From contig CM026551.1 of assembly GCA_015143295.1 (NCBI GenBank), forward strand, positions 14,371,827 through 14,435,826: a stretch of DNA of 64,000 bases, read 5' to 3'. The DNA is from Tetracentron sinense (taxonomy: Eukaryota > Streptophyta > Magnoliopsida > Trochodendrales > Trochodendraceae). The number at the start of each line of letters is the position of its first letter. The first letter of the stretch is position 1. Shown here piece by piece: positions 1-11,919 of the stretch. The translations under genes were made by a program, and so were the position numbers. Under the pieces are notes generated by a model. It was not told the origin of the DNA and ran no database searches. It saw only the letters and a list, made by a program, of their open reading frames with translations.

Positions 1-130
1 CAAAAGAAAAAAGAAGTTATATATCTCTTTTTTTTTCGTAAGCTAGAGAATAGAGTTAAGGAGCATACTCACCAAGTCGGAGTCGGAAATTATTCAGCTA
101 AGGAAAAATTCAGAAATTTTGTTTTGATAA
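1..130 (-). repeat. Upstream fragment of a third PP2-unit copy
   Basis: Positions about 30-125 (a TAAGCTAGAGA motif, then CACCAAGTCGGAGT, then GAAATTATTCAGCTAAGGAAAAA) align with 4640-4735 and 14860-14950. Those two segments lie upstream of the two PP2 genes in this window. The shared order of motifs suggests the window starts inside a third copy of the tandem unit, whose gene would lie to the left and read on the minus strand. Similarity fades after about 130. This is inferred from by-eye alignment. Confidence 0.55.
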
Positions 131-835
131 AATTCAGGAACAAAATAAGAAACTATAAAATAAATAAAAATTTTAATGACAAATAATAAACAAATATATT
201 TTTTACATTAGATAATTATTTGGGATTTTTTCGAAAAGTCATGAAAAGAATAGCATTTAATTCGAGAAATTTGCAATTTTTTTAAAAAAGTCAACGTGAA
301 TTAATCATTAGGCAAGAAGGTCACTAATTATTCAAGATTTCTTTAAAAAATGGAAAAAAATTAGTTACTATGATTGGGAGGGGCCTCACCCTTCAAGGAA
401 ATAGAAGTTGGACAATCTTGTATAAAAAAAACTCATGTGGCTATATATTCTTACAAAACAAATCATTTGGAATAATAGCGTCGATATCATTCCACCATGA
501 ACAATGGTCACTGATAGAAAAGCCTTTATTGATAATGCTTGAATGATCCGTAGAGGGTTTATATAGATATTACTTTATCTCAATATAGAGTACTGTCAAA
601 TCAAATAAAAATCCAGGGTATCTCTTCACTTTATTACAATAGATACTAATTCCTTAATACTTCTCCTCAAACACATGGGGATCAAGATCTTTGTAGGTTT
701 GCTGCAACCCAAGTACTCATAGTCGTTGGATTTGTTGTCATACCAGATTGTCGTTGGATTTGTTGTCATACCGCATGCTCCAATGGTAGGGTGTGGCACT
801 TATGAGAGAGGTAGAGGGGATCCATCTAGGGCTGT
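131..835. other. Intergenic, nothing recognised
   Basis: AT-rich sequence with only short reading frames in all six frames. I see no domain, RNA gene or bounded repeat here. A short local duplication (GTCGTTGGATTTGTTGTCATACC, twice at 722-770) is the only structure. Confidence 0.5.
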
Positions 836-1056
836 CAATGGATCAAATCTTGATCTGGATCCGATTAGACGGGATCCTAGATCCATCGGATCGGATACAG
901 ATCCAAGATCTTGAATCCGATTATAATCAGATCGGGTTTGGATGTATAGTGATCCAATCGGATTAGATTATATAATAATAATAATAATTATTATTATTAT
1001 TATTAGATTCGGATCTAGGCAGATCCAAACCAAATCCGATCCGTTTACAGCACTAG
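836..1056. mobile_element. Small MITE-like inverted-repeat element
   Basis: The left end CTAGGGCTGTCAATGGATC mirrors the right end, whose reverse complement reads CTAGTGCTGTAAACGGATC. The interior is GATCC-rich, with a central (TAA)n/(TTA)n palindrome at 967-1003. No coding capacity. No convincing target-site duplication was found, so the superfamily is only a guess (hAT-like, from the CTGTCAA-type terminus). Confidence 0.5.
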
Positions 1057-2159
1057 ATCTATCCCTAATGGGCGATGACTTGCAAGAGCCCCACTCCCCG
1101 CTGCTAACCACTAACTAATGCTACTAACCATAGGTAAACGATATCCCAAGCCAAAAAAAAAATACATGTTTAGCAGTGTTCTTATCCATTGGCTCGGTTC
1201 CTTTGAATGTTCTTGACAGACTTCCCTCGAGCTTTGGTAATTTCTTGTGGGTATAAACAAGGGGGCATGCCAAGAAAAACTCAGACAAACTCCGTAAGTC
1301 AATTCCGAATGGGAGGCCTGGTATCATGTCAGCTGTATAAAATGGCATTCGAGTTTCAAAAATGGGTTGGGCTTTCTTTGGGCCTTCACAGTGGAAACCT
1401 AAACCGTTATCCAAGGAGCTAGTTTGAAGCCCAAAGGCCCATCTAATCTGAAACATCTCAGGCCCATTTACACTGCGTCCTTTATGAAGCTTTTGTATCA
1501 CAATCTTCTACATGACGAGCTCCTTGACATATAAAAAAGGTTGTTCCCCATATTTAATAAAGGTAGTGATAAGGCTAATTTCATCATACCTTATTTTATT
1601 CTCTCTTTTGACAAACTAGCATTTGGAAAACATCATTATCCCCTAAATCACGAAAATTTGGTGTGTTAATTTTCTTTTATTGTTTTGATTTTCTTGTAAA
1701 ATCCAGGAGAGTGTCACAGTGCATGTCATTTATAACACCAACTAAGAAGAAGAGTATTTCCATCTCAAAATTATTATGTTCTTTCAAAAATATCTGTACA
1801 AATAGTTATGTGTCAGACTCTCCTAACCCCAGTCGCAGGCTTCCCCAAACGCAAGGTGGTGGCAACAAGTGTCAGCCAATCTACTCGCGTGCCTCTCATA
1901 TTCGATACGAGAAAAAATAATAAATATTTGCATTGTATAAACAGTCATTTTCATGCAAAATGAGAGAATATCATACGCTACGATAAAAATACGATACAAT
2001 GAGGGCATTGGATTTTAGCTAATAATCCACAGACATCAATCCATAGTAAAACTAACAAGGGGGGTGAATGAAATAAAATTAACAAATTTTACTCCTAATT
2101 TTCTACTAAAACACCCCATCTAGCTAATTAGAAGTAAATAACACTACATGTGTGAATTT
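1057..2159. other. Intergenic, nothing recognised
   Basis: Spacer between the small MITE-like element and the first PP2 gene's downstream side. The short reading frames on both strands overlap each other and match no family I know. No RNA gene or bounded repeat seen. Confidence 0.5.
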
Positions 2160-2217
2160 GAAATGACTTACAAATACTGGCAAACCCCTTCCAATTTAAT
2201 TTAATCAAGTCCCAACC

Positions 2218-3027
2218 TCATTTTGGCTTGAGCTTAACACCTTCAAGAACCATGCTACCCTTCCACCAGGCAGTAGCCACTTCATACATACCAAACTCAA
2301 CAGTGCCAGTTCCGTCGGCCGGAACAGTAAATTTGCCGCCATAGATCTCGTGCCACACATTGTGTCTATTCTTGTAGGACTCCAGGATCTCACTCCGCTC
2401 GTCCTCCTCCCCATTTGCTTTCACCTTGAACTTGATTTTTGCGGAATGCCAGCCAAACGCATCGACCTTGAACTTGACAACATAGTAAATTTCGTAAGTC
2501 TTCAATGCAACGAGCTTAAAGAGATCCAATTCTCGAGTAACTTGGATCCAATTGACCTGAATGAGCTCCGCGCCAATCTCAAAACTAACCAATATAACCA
2601 CCCCATGAAGAATTAGTTACTCAAATAAGAAAAAGTTAGGAAGATGTTTGAGATAAGAACATAAAACATTCAAACAGGTAAACAATTTTCTTCCCTACAT
2701 TGATTCCTCCTTTGGAAGTTTGATCCATTTCCAGAAACGTTTATCATTGCCCCACTTGATGTTTAGAGCCTTCGCAGAGATTTGAATTGTCCCGTGATCT
2801 ACCCGTTCATCTCTAATCAGATTATCCTATAGAAATTTTGTATTTTTTAAAGATCAGTAGACTATACAAACTCAAGTGAAAATTACGTAAATGAAATAAA
2901 AAAGAAAATTTGTTCAAGAACAACATTTCTAGCCGGACTGAAACGATTGCTATGATAACAAGGAAGTTCAACTTACAGCTACCCAATGAGGGCTAGTGTA
3001 CTCGTCTACTTGTTGGGAATTGGCCAT
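2218..3027 (-). CDS. PP2-A-type phloem protein 2-like lectin, copy 1
   Basis: Three exons on the minus strand: 3027-2977 (starts MANSQQVDEY), 2826-2699 and 2584-2218 (stop TGA). All introns are GT..AG: 150 and 114 bp. Phases match and the product is 181 aa. Exon 2 carries ISAKALNIKWG and RFWKWIKLP. Exon 3 carries ELIQVNWIQVTREL, KTYEIYYVVKFK, RHNVWHEIYGG and VPADGTGTVEFGMYEV. This order of conserved blocks is that of the PP2 domain, and a protein this short with almost nothing before the domain fits the small PP2-A group (A9/A10-like). Family members are chitin/N-acetylglucosamine-binding lectins of phloem or the cytosol linked to defence; that role is inferred here. No signal peptide is visible. 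A close paralogue lies 10.4 kb away in the same orientation. The longer in-phase ORF start at 2601 lies inside intron 2 and is not the real start. Confidence 0.9.
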
Positions 3028-3173
3028 GGTGCCGAAGTTTTTTTCGCTATGGACTAGAACAAAAAGAATGATTTGCAAATCGCCGTGTTCTCAAGCAAAA
3101 AACTTTAGATTTGTCACACAATTTCTCCAAGTTCCAGTTAAGACATATTTATATACCTTGAATGGATTAGATC

Positions 3174-3878
3174 TGTTAGATATATTTCCTAAAATATCTG
3201 TATGTTATCATTAAGGTATGCAAATTACAGAACAAGAAGATTAAAAATTAACAATTTGTCTTCCAAGATACAACAATCACGTCTCTGGTACTACCACTAA
3301 AAATCCAAAAGTACAGCGAATTAGAGGTGTGAACAGAACTCTCTCTTGAATGCAGAAGGAAGACAGAAATAGGAAGCAAAAAGAATTAATTTCATACTTC
3401 ATAATGCAAATGAAAAGCCTTTAAATATAGGTACTGGGCTTAAGGCCCACAAGCCAGCCAAAACAAGTAACCAACCGGACTCGTTTTGGGGCGGGGCGAG
3501 TGGTGCGCGCGCATGTGTGGTTCCACCCTTGGCTAAGTGCTCACCCGTTCACAAAGTTTGGGTGTCCCAAGGGCCTACCCTTTTGTTCAAGGCAATGGTA
3601 TATAAACCAACTTTGGTTTCAATAATTTTCGGTTGTAGGATTATTCTTGTATACCATTCTTCAACTAAAAACGCATGTTCAAGTGGCTAATTTTGAAGTT
3701 AATTTCTCATTCATCACTTAACTGTTTTGGACAAATAAATATACCACGTTAATCTCCTCATGGAGGAGAACACAGATCCACTTAGACCCAGCTCAAAACC
3801 CATGTGAGTCCTATATTTATTTTGAATCAAAGTTTACAAAAAATCAGATTTTCCGAAACCCATATTTTTTCTCCGACA
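3174..3878. mobile_element. Solo LTR (705 bp) upstream of PP2 copy 1
   Basis: The sequence begins TGTTAGATAT and ends CTCCGACA, fitting TG..CA LTR ends. It is flanked by a perfect 5-bp duplication, AGATC (3169-3173 and 3879-3883). The paralogous upstream region of PP2 copy 2 has the uninterrupted site (GACAAAGATCAACATCAC, near 14226-14244), so the insertion came after the gene duplication. No internal retrotransposon sequence remains. The position is 147 bp upstream of the PP2 start codon, so it replaces much of the ancestral promoter spacing. Confidence 0.85.
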
Positions 3879-4886
3879 AGATCAATGTCGCATTGCAGTT
3901 GGAATTACTCGTAGAACACGTTTCCATCTTTATCAAAGAAGAAAAATCAAACTGAACCATCTCCGATCCATCGCTTAACAGAGTGTTGCATGATCCATGG
4001 TCTCTATCAGTACCATTTCATGAGACGTTTTCATCTTTTCTTAAAGATATTATTTGTACTTTCAGAATCATTCTCTCTTTCAAAAAGGAAAAGAGAAAAT
4101 TTAAAACCTCCTTTTGCTTTTCAAGGAGCTTCATCCTCATTTCTCACAGGTGATGACATAGCAAGGGAAGCTGCTAATATGCACCTTTGGTGAAACGCAT
4201 AAGAGGCTATGCATACTAATTAGGATTATTGTGATAAGGTAGATGGGATACATTGTATCATTACCAATGTATCTCATCACAATCTAGATTAGTATTAGTT
4301 AGATTATAATCTTTAGGAATAGATTGAGATTATCCTTGAGAGATCCATCTATGTTAGGAATCTTGGGTTATCTATATATACCATCTTTGGGTCTTTGTAA
4401 ATCACTAAGTTATTCAATAAAGGTTTTGATTCCTTTCACATACTCGTGTATATTTCACACAAAGTATCTATTCTTCAAGTCCTTAAAACAAACTTTGGTT
4501 TCCAACTGTTCTATAAAAGTGGCTTTGAATTGGGACCCCAATATTCTTTGAAGCACAACTATATATTCATTTCCTGATTCAAGGGATTATCACTTTATTT
4601 AATTAGAAAAAGCTACATATAATTAATCTTTTTTATTTTTTCAGTAAGCTAGAGACTAAAGTTAGAGAGAACATAGTCACTAAGTCGGAGTTCGGGAATT
4701 ATTCATTATTAAGAAAAATATTGAAATAACACTGAAAATTAACAGGTCTTATAGTGTATAAGGACAGTTGCGCACTCTTGTTTATTCGGGAAGGTGTGAT
4801 CCAATTATGTAGCTTTTAATAAAGTTGAAACGTGGCAAACATATAGGGAGTAAGCCCCCATTATTCGAGTTGTCACCCTTGGAGAT

Positions 4887-4970
4887 TCTCTTGCGTGTGT
4901 GCGGTCTTCTTTCTCATTACTGTAGCTATGCCTTGTGGTGTTGTTACCCAATTAACCAAAAAAAACCTTC
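4887..4970 (+). mobile_element. Retroposon 3' tail ending in poly(A), copy 1
   Basis: The stretch from TGTGTGCGGTCTTCTTTCTC through GCCTTGTGGTGTTGTTACC to AACCAAAAAAAA closely matches 61235-61302, which also ends in poly(A). Two same-strand copies with a shared body and A-tail suggest the 3' end of a SINE or a 5'-truncated LINE. No coding sequence. Confidence 0.5.
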
Positions 4971-6400
4971 CCTAGTTTCTGAAATTACATTACCCTCTCC
5001 TTAACTTTAATTGTTAGTAACACATACTCCCTTCCGTTAGTTGGCCGTTAATTATATGGATTGACTTTGATGATATCATCATTTAAATATTTTAAAATGT
5101 CTAAATTACCTTTTTTTAAAGACAAAATCAGTTAATACACTAAAATAAATTATAATTAGGCTTGGTAAATATATACTTAAGGTTAGTATATATTTCCAAA
5201 ACTAAGGTTAATAGTATTGAACCAAAAAATGTAAGGTAAATATATTTTTTCTAAAAAACCAAAGTTAGATAGATGAACTCTAGGAGTGAATAAATTTTAA
5301 CCATAGTTAGTGGGTATGAAAAGGGACATGTGGCGGCTTATAGAGACCATTTAAAGTGGTTAAGCATAATTAACCAAAGGTTAATATTTTTTTTATTTTT
5401 TTCCTAAAACCTAGGTTAAATGGATGAATCCTAGGAGTGAGTGAATCTTAACTACAGTTAGTGGGTGTTAAAAGGGACATGTGGCAGCTTGTGGAGTCCC
5501 CTTTAATTGTGGTTAAGCATAATTAACCTAATTTAAAATAAATAAATAAATAACCAAGGTTAGGTGGAGTGATAGCATGCACTGCACATTATGTTAGTGA
5601 TACACAAACACCTCCCAAGCTCGCGACATGTCCTCTTTGACATCCATTAACCGTGATTAAGATTCACTCATCCATAAGGTTAAATAATCTAACCTTACTT
5701 TTTAGAGAAAAAAAATATTTTTAAAAAATTAACCTTGCTTATGAGTCACTTACTCATGTGGTTAATTTTTAAAAAATATTTTGTTTTCTAAAAACTAAGG
5801 TTATATTATTCCTATTATCGTTCTAGCTTATCATCGCCGATTGATAGTTGTGCGTGATAACCGTGCAGACCTTCTTGTCAAGATGTATCTATCATGGTTT
5901 TCACTTTCGTCGTTGATCTATCATTATATTTCACTGATATCCAAGGTACTTGTAGAGGGGGTGCTCTTGGATCTTGATCTTCTAAGAAAAGACGGGGCCT
6001 CCAACTTGAGTCATCTTTCTAGGTCCATCGATATTAATCCAATTGTGCGTGAAGAGCTAAGCCATTAATGTCGTAGCAGTGGCTAAGTCCGCTTAAGTAC
6101 TCACTTCCACTTCTCAGTAAGCATGCGAGTCATTATGGATGAGTGAATCTTGATCATGGTTAATGAATGTCAAAGTGGACATGTGTCGAACTTCGAACCA
6201 AGCCAAGTCATCGAGCTAGCTCAGCTTGTGTGCACCCCTAGCCGTAACGACGTGATTCCTCAAGTAATTAGGGTAAAATTGTAAAAGAGTAACGGTGTTA
6301 ACTTGACAAACCTGACAAGGGAGGGTAGTATTATTTCATAAACTAGAGGGAAGGTTTGTGAAATTTCACCAAACCGGGGAGGTTCGTGTAATTTACCCAA
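4966..6400. mobile_element. Long-TIR non-autonomous DNA element, about 1.4 kb
   Basis: The left end (CCTTCCCTAGTTTCTGAAAT followed by TACATTACCCTC) is mirrored near 6320-6380. Its reverse complement there reads CCTTCCCTCTAGTTTATGAA and then ATAATACTACCCTC. The interior has no transposase reading frame. It contains a direct repeat of about 115 bp (5262-5376 and 5413-5528: GGATGAATCCTAGGAGTGA..GGGACATGTGGC) with related inverted pieces at 5627-5700 and 6138-6195. Long imperfect TIRs suggest a Mutator-like origin; no target duplication was recognised. Confidence 0.45.
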
Positions 6401-6950
6401 ACAACAAGTGCGATGACAACAAGAAGATTATGATGACTTAATATCATGTTAACAATAGAAATTTTAGGGAATACTCAAATGAATTTATTCATTTACCTTG
6501 ATGAGGTTTATATAGAGTTGTGCAAGAGAATAAATAATGAAAAATCTATAAAAGCAAAAGAGTACAAGAGATAATTCTCTTTTGAAAGAGATTTCTCAAT
6601 AGGAAACGTAGCAAAATAAAATATTCTACTAACACAACTATCAGATTTACAAAGGGGCAACAACGGAACAGCGAGCAGAGTTGCCCATCCAAACTCTTAG
6701 CTTTGGGGTCATTGCTAACACTAATGCACTTTTCCATATTAGGGGTTTCTTATTTGAAATGGTGTAAAATCGGTCACTAAAATACACCATGGACCAATGG
6801 TGACGAGTCATGAAATGCAGCTGTGGTGATAGTGGTAGTGCAGAAGTCCATTGTGTTTGCAAGTACGGCAGGATGGCCAATGCCTTGTAGCGGAAAACTA
6901 AGGTATATAACGTTCCAAAATTATTGTAGGTTGGTAATGGAGGTTGAGGA

Positions 6951-9398
6951 TGTAATGACTCAACTTCTAATTACCAGATATTGTGTTGCTAGTACCTAAA
7001 TATGTAACATGTATGAGTTAAAACTATATATATATATAGTGGAAGGTATGACCCTAAGAGACCCTAAGAATTAAGATTTTATATACATAGTGGAAGGTGT
7101 GACCTTAAGAGACCCTAAGAAATTAGACTTCAGATCACAATATTGATCGATCGGGACAGAATTTCTAAAATCTGACATTAACAGAAATGATCCATCTAAT
7201 GTAGAGAAGGGTTTGGAAAAATAAAAAATAAATATTTTTTTTTATTACTAATTATAATTAATGAGTAATTAATTGATTAAGTAGTGATTAGGATGTTAAT
7301 TATACTTTATTTTGAGATTAAGGGTTTAATATAATGAATGTTAAGAGGGAGGGTTAATTTGTAAATAAGGTAAGTTACTTTTCATTCTTACTTACAATTA
7401 GTAAGTTACTAATTACCTAATTAGTGATTAAGGAGGTTAACTATAAATTGTTTTAAGATTAGGGATTAAAGTAGTATAAATTGTTTTAAGATTAGGGATT
7501 AAAGTAGAATAAACATAGAGTAAAGGGGTTAACTTATAAATATGGAGAATGATGTTATGTGTTGGGAGGTGAAATTACTCACACGTGGGTTGCACTATAG
7601 AGTTGAAAACTCAACAGCAATACTGTTACAGAACAGTAACAGTAACAAAACAGCATAGGTTTCGTACGTAGAGAAGAAGAGAAGGAAAGGAGGAAAGAGA
7701 AGAAGAAGAAGAATGAAAGGAAAGGAAGAGGAAATGAAGGAAAAAGGGAAAGGAAATGAAGGGAAAGAAGAGGGAATGAGGAAGAAAGAAAGGAAGGAAA
7801 TAATTCACCTGGCTTTTTGAAATTTGTAAGTAAATTCATATGTGTTTGATTTAATTCGTGGTTTTTTAACTTCTATTAAAGGAAATTGTTGTTACATTTA
7901 GGAAAATTGTTATATGAATATGCAAGGATTTTTGAATGAATTTCATATTATAGTTTACCTAGTTTTAAAGTAAGTAAACTCATGTGTTTTCGATTTAATT
8001 GATAGCTCTTTTACTTTTATTAAATGAATTTGTTATATGAATATGCAAAGATTTTGGAGGAAACAATTTCATATTATAGTATGTGAAAAATTTCAGATTG
8101 TAGAAGGTTTGATTAAGTGGAAAATTTTAGATTGGAGAAAATTTCAGATTGTAGTACTTATGAATAAGTATGCAGGACTTACCATTTTAAAAGTAAATGA
8201 CGAGTATATGTGAAAAATGAAATATATATATGGTTTCGAAAGAAAAACCTTCGGGTTATGTGATTATGGAATTTGAATCTCATTTATGTATTATAAATAT
8301 GAATTTGATTTTGATATATATCACTGATGATCCATGGATTTGATAGTCAGTTGATATCTAAGGAAGAATACCACCCTGACGATCCATGAATTTGGTAGTC
8401 AGTTTATGATTGATTTAAACCAGCTGGTGAGTAACCCTTGTGGATGTTACATTCCCACATTGTATTCTGAGAGAGCCTAAGGATCTTACCCTAATACGGG
8501 ACGTCCGGTAGACCCCGACGTATTAGGGTGGTCTCAAGCGGCTACGTTGGAATGATTGGGAGAATCCAATATATCAATTCAGTTTTGTCCTATTTCGAGA
8601 GAGCCTTTAAGAGGATCATTCTGCCGTAATCTCTTATAGGCGACTATGCTGACAAGATCGGTGAAAAATACGTGAGTCAGTATAGAATAACAATATGATA
8701 TTTGGTGCTGATATATTTATATAGTAACCTGGATAGTTATATAATATATCCAGTTATTTTGTAAATTATAAATCTTGAGTTTTGAGAATTTTATTTTGGG
8801 TTTTGTTATTATGATTCAACGGGAGGTTTGTATTATAAACAATTTAAATTCATGATTTGCAGCAGAATTATTTATATGGTCTCATACATATATTTGGAAA
8901 TTCATTATATAATTATTGAAATTAAGCATGATACTTAGGTTGAAAATTGCATATATTTCCGCTGCATTTCTTTAAAAGTTTATTGAATCCTACACATATC
9001 GGAATTACTTATTGAGCTTTCCAGCTCACCCAATTTATACTATTCTTGCATAGTATGAGCGGGCTAATGGAGATAGAAGCGGCTGTCTCTTTTTGAGGTG
9101 AGGAGTTTGTATATTTGTATAAAGAGTGAAAATGGAGATATCAGTAGAGGTATATTTTGGGTTTGAGGTTAATGTTGTAATACAAACTGTAGTAGAAAGT
9201 GATGAAAATTTTGGTGTATAAACTAGATTGTACATATGTACATAGTTGCTCTGATGAATCATATTTTACAGGGAGTTTGGAAGTTCAAATCTTTATTATG
9301 TGTTAAGAAGAATGATTAAATAGTTTATAATATGAGTCAAGAGATTGAATGAGAATCCATGCCCTAAGATTTGAGAGTTTGGGTTTCGGGGCGTGACA
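6951..9398. mobile_element. Solo LTR, 2448 bp
   Basis: Starts TGTAATGACTC and ends GGGGCGTGACA, with a perfect 5-bp target duplication GAGGA (6946-6950 and 9399-9403). No gag or pol sequence lies between or beside these ends, so it is a solo LTR left by recombination. The length and the TGTAATGAC..GGGGCGTGACA ends resemble long LTRs of plant Ty3/gypsy elements; that assignment is inferred. Internal features: a 57-bp tandem repeat near 7040-7125, a purine-rich tract at 7665-7800 and a direct repeat around GATCCATG..TTTGGTAGTCAGTT at 8325-8407. Confidence 0.82.
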
Positions 9399-9403
9399 GA
9401 GGA

Positions 9404-10215
9404 GCTCAAGAAGATTTCTTGTCTGATCCAAATATTTGATCACTAACCCATGAAAGTCAATAGTAACCTTCGCTTATGATTCCTTTATGAGCAGTGATAG
9501 GTGTACCTGGGATATGGATTTACAAACTTAAGGTTAAACCTCATTGGTCCAAGCCCCCCTCTTAAAAACTCACCAACTATGACCCATATAAGAGCGCTTA
9601 CAAGACGATTAGATTTGGACCGCAACCTGGCTATGTAGTAATAGACTGCTCTTACAACGCACTAGTGTGGAATATTGACCACTGGGAGCAGTCTCGCAAG
9701 ACTTGAACTCGGGTCGTGTCCCTGGAGTGGGATAGGTAATGCATATGAGATGGTTGTTCCCTGTTAAGCATTCAATTGGGGGTGGTTAACATTTTTAGAT
9801 TTAGATCACTCATAATAATTAGTAGATGTAAATTTTTATATGTGATTTTCTAATTAGCATCAAAATTTCTAAAGCTATTTATTTGACATACCTACATGCA
9901 AGAATTTAAATGGTAGTTATTAGGCAATTTTTCAAATGACTGTGTTAGTTTTTTCATAGGTAGGAAACACGGATTGCAAAACATTTTTGCAAGATGGGAA
10001 AATAACTTTTTTCTCTTCCAAGATCATCGCTTGAAGATAGAAACCTTAAAGAAGGTTTAGATCATACTAACCTTGCTGATTTGCAAGTCACATAAATGTC
10101 TGGCCTTATGTATTGATTTACGCTCGTCCTCTCAAACAAGACTCTAAGCTTTAAAAGATAATTAATGGCCTCCTCTTCTCTCTAGGGCATGGCTAGGGGT
10201 ATCAATATCGAATTA
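9404..10215. other. Intergenic, nothing recognised
   Basis: Spacer to the right of the 2.4-kb solo LTR. It includes a moderately GC-rich patch (9500-9740) with no reading frame or tRNA-like fold that I could support. It could be an old LTR remnant. Confidence 0.4.
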
Positions 10216-10407
10216 GTCTGGGGATACTCCCAAAGTGTACTCCCATATATACCCCCAAATCCTAACCATTTATCTCAATTATTAAACGGTTAGGATTCCT
10301 GCTATGTGGCAATAGAAAAGACAAAATAAGCCAACTGAAATCCTGATCCTTAGTGGTTTGTTATAAACGGTTAGGATTAGGGAGTATAATTGGGAGTACC
10401 CATAGAC
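10216..10407. mobile_element. Short MITE, 192 bp
   Basis: The left end GTCTGGGGATACTCCCA is mirrored at the right (reverse complement GTCTATGGGTACTCCCA). The interior also contains ACGGTTAGGATT in both orientations. Flanks are TTA on the left and TGA on the right, a weak match to a 3-bp Tourist-type duplication. No coding capacity. Confidence 0.55.
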
Positions 10408-10455
10408 TGACTCATCAATATCTCTTCAGATTCATATATAGTGAAAATACCCTAA

Positions 10456-10825
10456 AGGTGCGTTTGGATTTATGGAATTTGAATTGAATCAAAGAATTGA
10501 ATTCCATGGAATTAAAACTCACTGAATTAAATTCCACGAAATTCAGAATTCTATCGTTTGGATGCACTATTAAATTCCTAAAGAAATGAAACCATCGTGC
10601 TTCTCATTTGTTTTTAAATTCCACAACAGTGTGGATTTGTCAAATAAGACCTTTTTACTATGGAATTGAGTCTTATAAATTTGGCTTTAAAATCACTGCT
10701 CGAATTCTCTATGGAATTAGAAAATTCTAATTCCACCATATTTATAATGTGTCCCAAATGATGAAATTAGAATTGTTTGATGGAATTGACAATTTTGTTC
10801 CTCAACCATAAATCTAAACGCACCC
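10456..10825. mobile_element. Tourist-like MITE, 370 bp
   Basis: Terminal inverted repeats of about 20 bp: left AGGTGCGTTTGGATTTATGG, right CCATAAATCTAAACGCACCC. The GGTGCGTTTGG terminus is characteristic of plant PIF/Harbinger (Tourist) MITEs. The flanking TAA on both sides (10453-10455 and 10826-10828) fits the usual TWA target. The interior is made of GAATT-rich repeats without coding capacity. Confidence 0.78.
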
Positions 10826-10828
10826 TAA

Positions 10829-11910
10829 GGGTCTCCCGAGTTGGCCATACACCTCTCCTTTTTTCTAGTATTTTTCTCCTTAGAAATATCAATAATTAAG
10901 AGCTTGGATCATTAAAGGGGGCTAGCCATAGAGAGATTATAGGGTTGGAGTGCCCAACACTACGTCAAAATCATAGTTTGTAGAACTGTTTGACATGAGA
11001 TCTCAATGGATCTTTACCATTGGATGTGAAGATTAGAATCCTTATTAAATTTAATTATTAAGGATTTTCTTTTTACGGGAAAGTTGCTCACAAATTTTTA
11101 CATATTATATTAATGTCCATTAACACAATATAATGTAAATCCCAACAATAAAGACATATTATAATAAGGTCCTTGCATTACAACTTATTAATATCACATT
11201 CCTTATAAGCTACTAAAAATGAAATAAAAATTACTATCAATCCCTGAGTTATGTGGACATGAATTTAATCATTTAATTGGACTTCAAAACATTTAGAAAT
11301 TGTTTTTAACTCAAAATAATATATTTTAATAATATATTATAAAAGAAATTAACCAATATTATTTATCAAAATTATCATAGTTGGATTTAGAGAGCCTAAT
11401 CTTTATGATAAATTCACTTAAATGCATTTCCTCCTTCGAACCTTCCAGAGACTCCCTTTGTTAGGAGTAGTGGATTTCATATTTGAGCATTTGTTTTTTT
11501 TCATACATTATGTGCATGATCTAACGTACGTAGACATAGCCAACAATTACGCGTCTCCTTTTAATAACATCAAATTCATACAAAAAAATATGACAGAAAA
11601 TAATCTTTCATGTCAGAAAACAATTTGCATGCTACAAACCCAATTGCACAATACAAGAGAATCACCTTCGTAATCATACAGTTATTTTTGGGTGTTCTCG
11701 GATAGTTCCATCAATACTATCGATACTATGTACCATTACATACAACATGTGTGATTGAGAGTCTCAACTCTCTATATATGATGGAGATATATCTCTAATC
11801 GGGACATCACATGTATAAGCCATAATACAATGTGACGCCTAGTCAACACGCATGACAAGACTCTTCTACAATGTTATCTTAGGACTTCAATGTTCTCATC
11901 AAATGAGGCA
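10829..11910. other. Intergenic, nothing recognised
   Basis: AT-rich spacer. An 83-codon reading frame at 11422-11673 has no recognisable composition or motif and no neighbouring exon signals, so I do not call it. No RNA gene seen. Confidence 0.45.
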
Positions 11911-11919
11911 TTATTATAA

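Larger units (their letters stand above)
2160..4890 (-). repeat. Segmental duplication unit, copy 1
   Basis: This interval, without the solo LTR, aligns with 12559-15080. Matching landmarks are ACAAATACTGGCAA downstream of the stop, the three PP2 exons, the upstream blocks around GTAGCTTTT..AAAGTTGAAACG, and GATTCTCTTGC at the far end. The copies differ by intron expansions in copy 2 and the LTR in copy 1. Confidence 0.8.

Noticed and set aside
7579..7839. Minus-strand Phe/Ser/Leu-rich frames
   Set aside because: They come from the purine-rich tract inside the 2.4-kb solo LTR. Low complexity and no homology.
9640..9730. Possible tRNA or SINE A/B box
   Set aside because: The patch has a GACTTGAACTCGGGTCGTG stretch faintly like a tRNA T-arm region, but no cloverleaf could be drawn.
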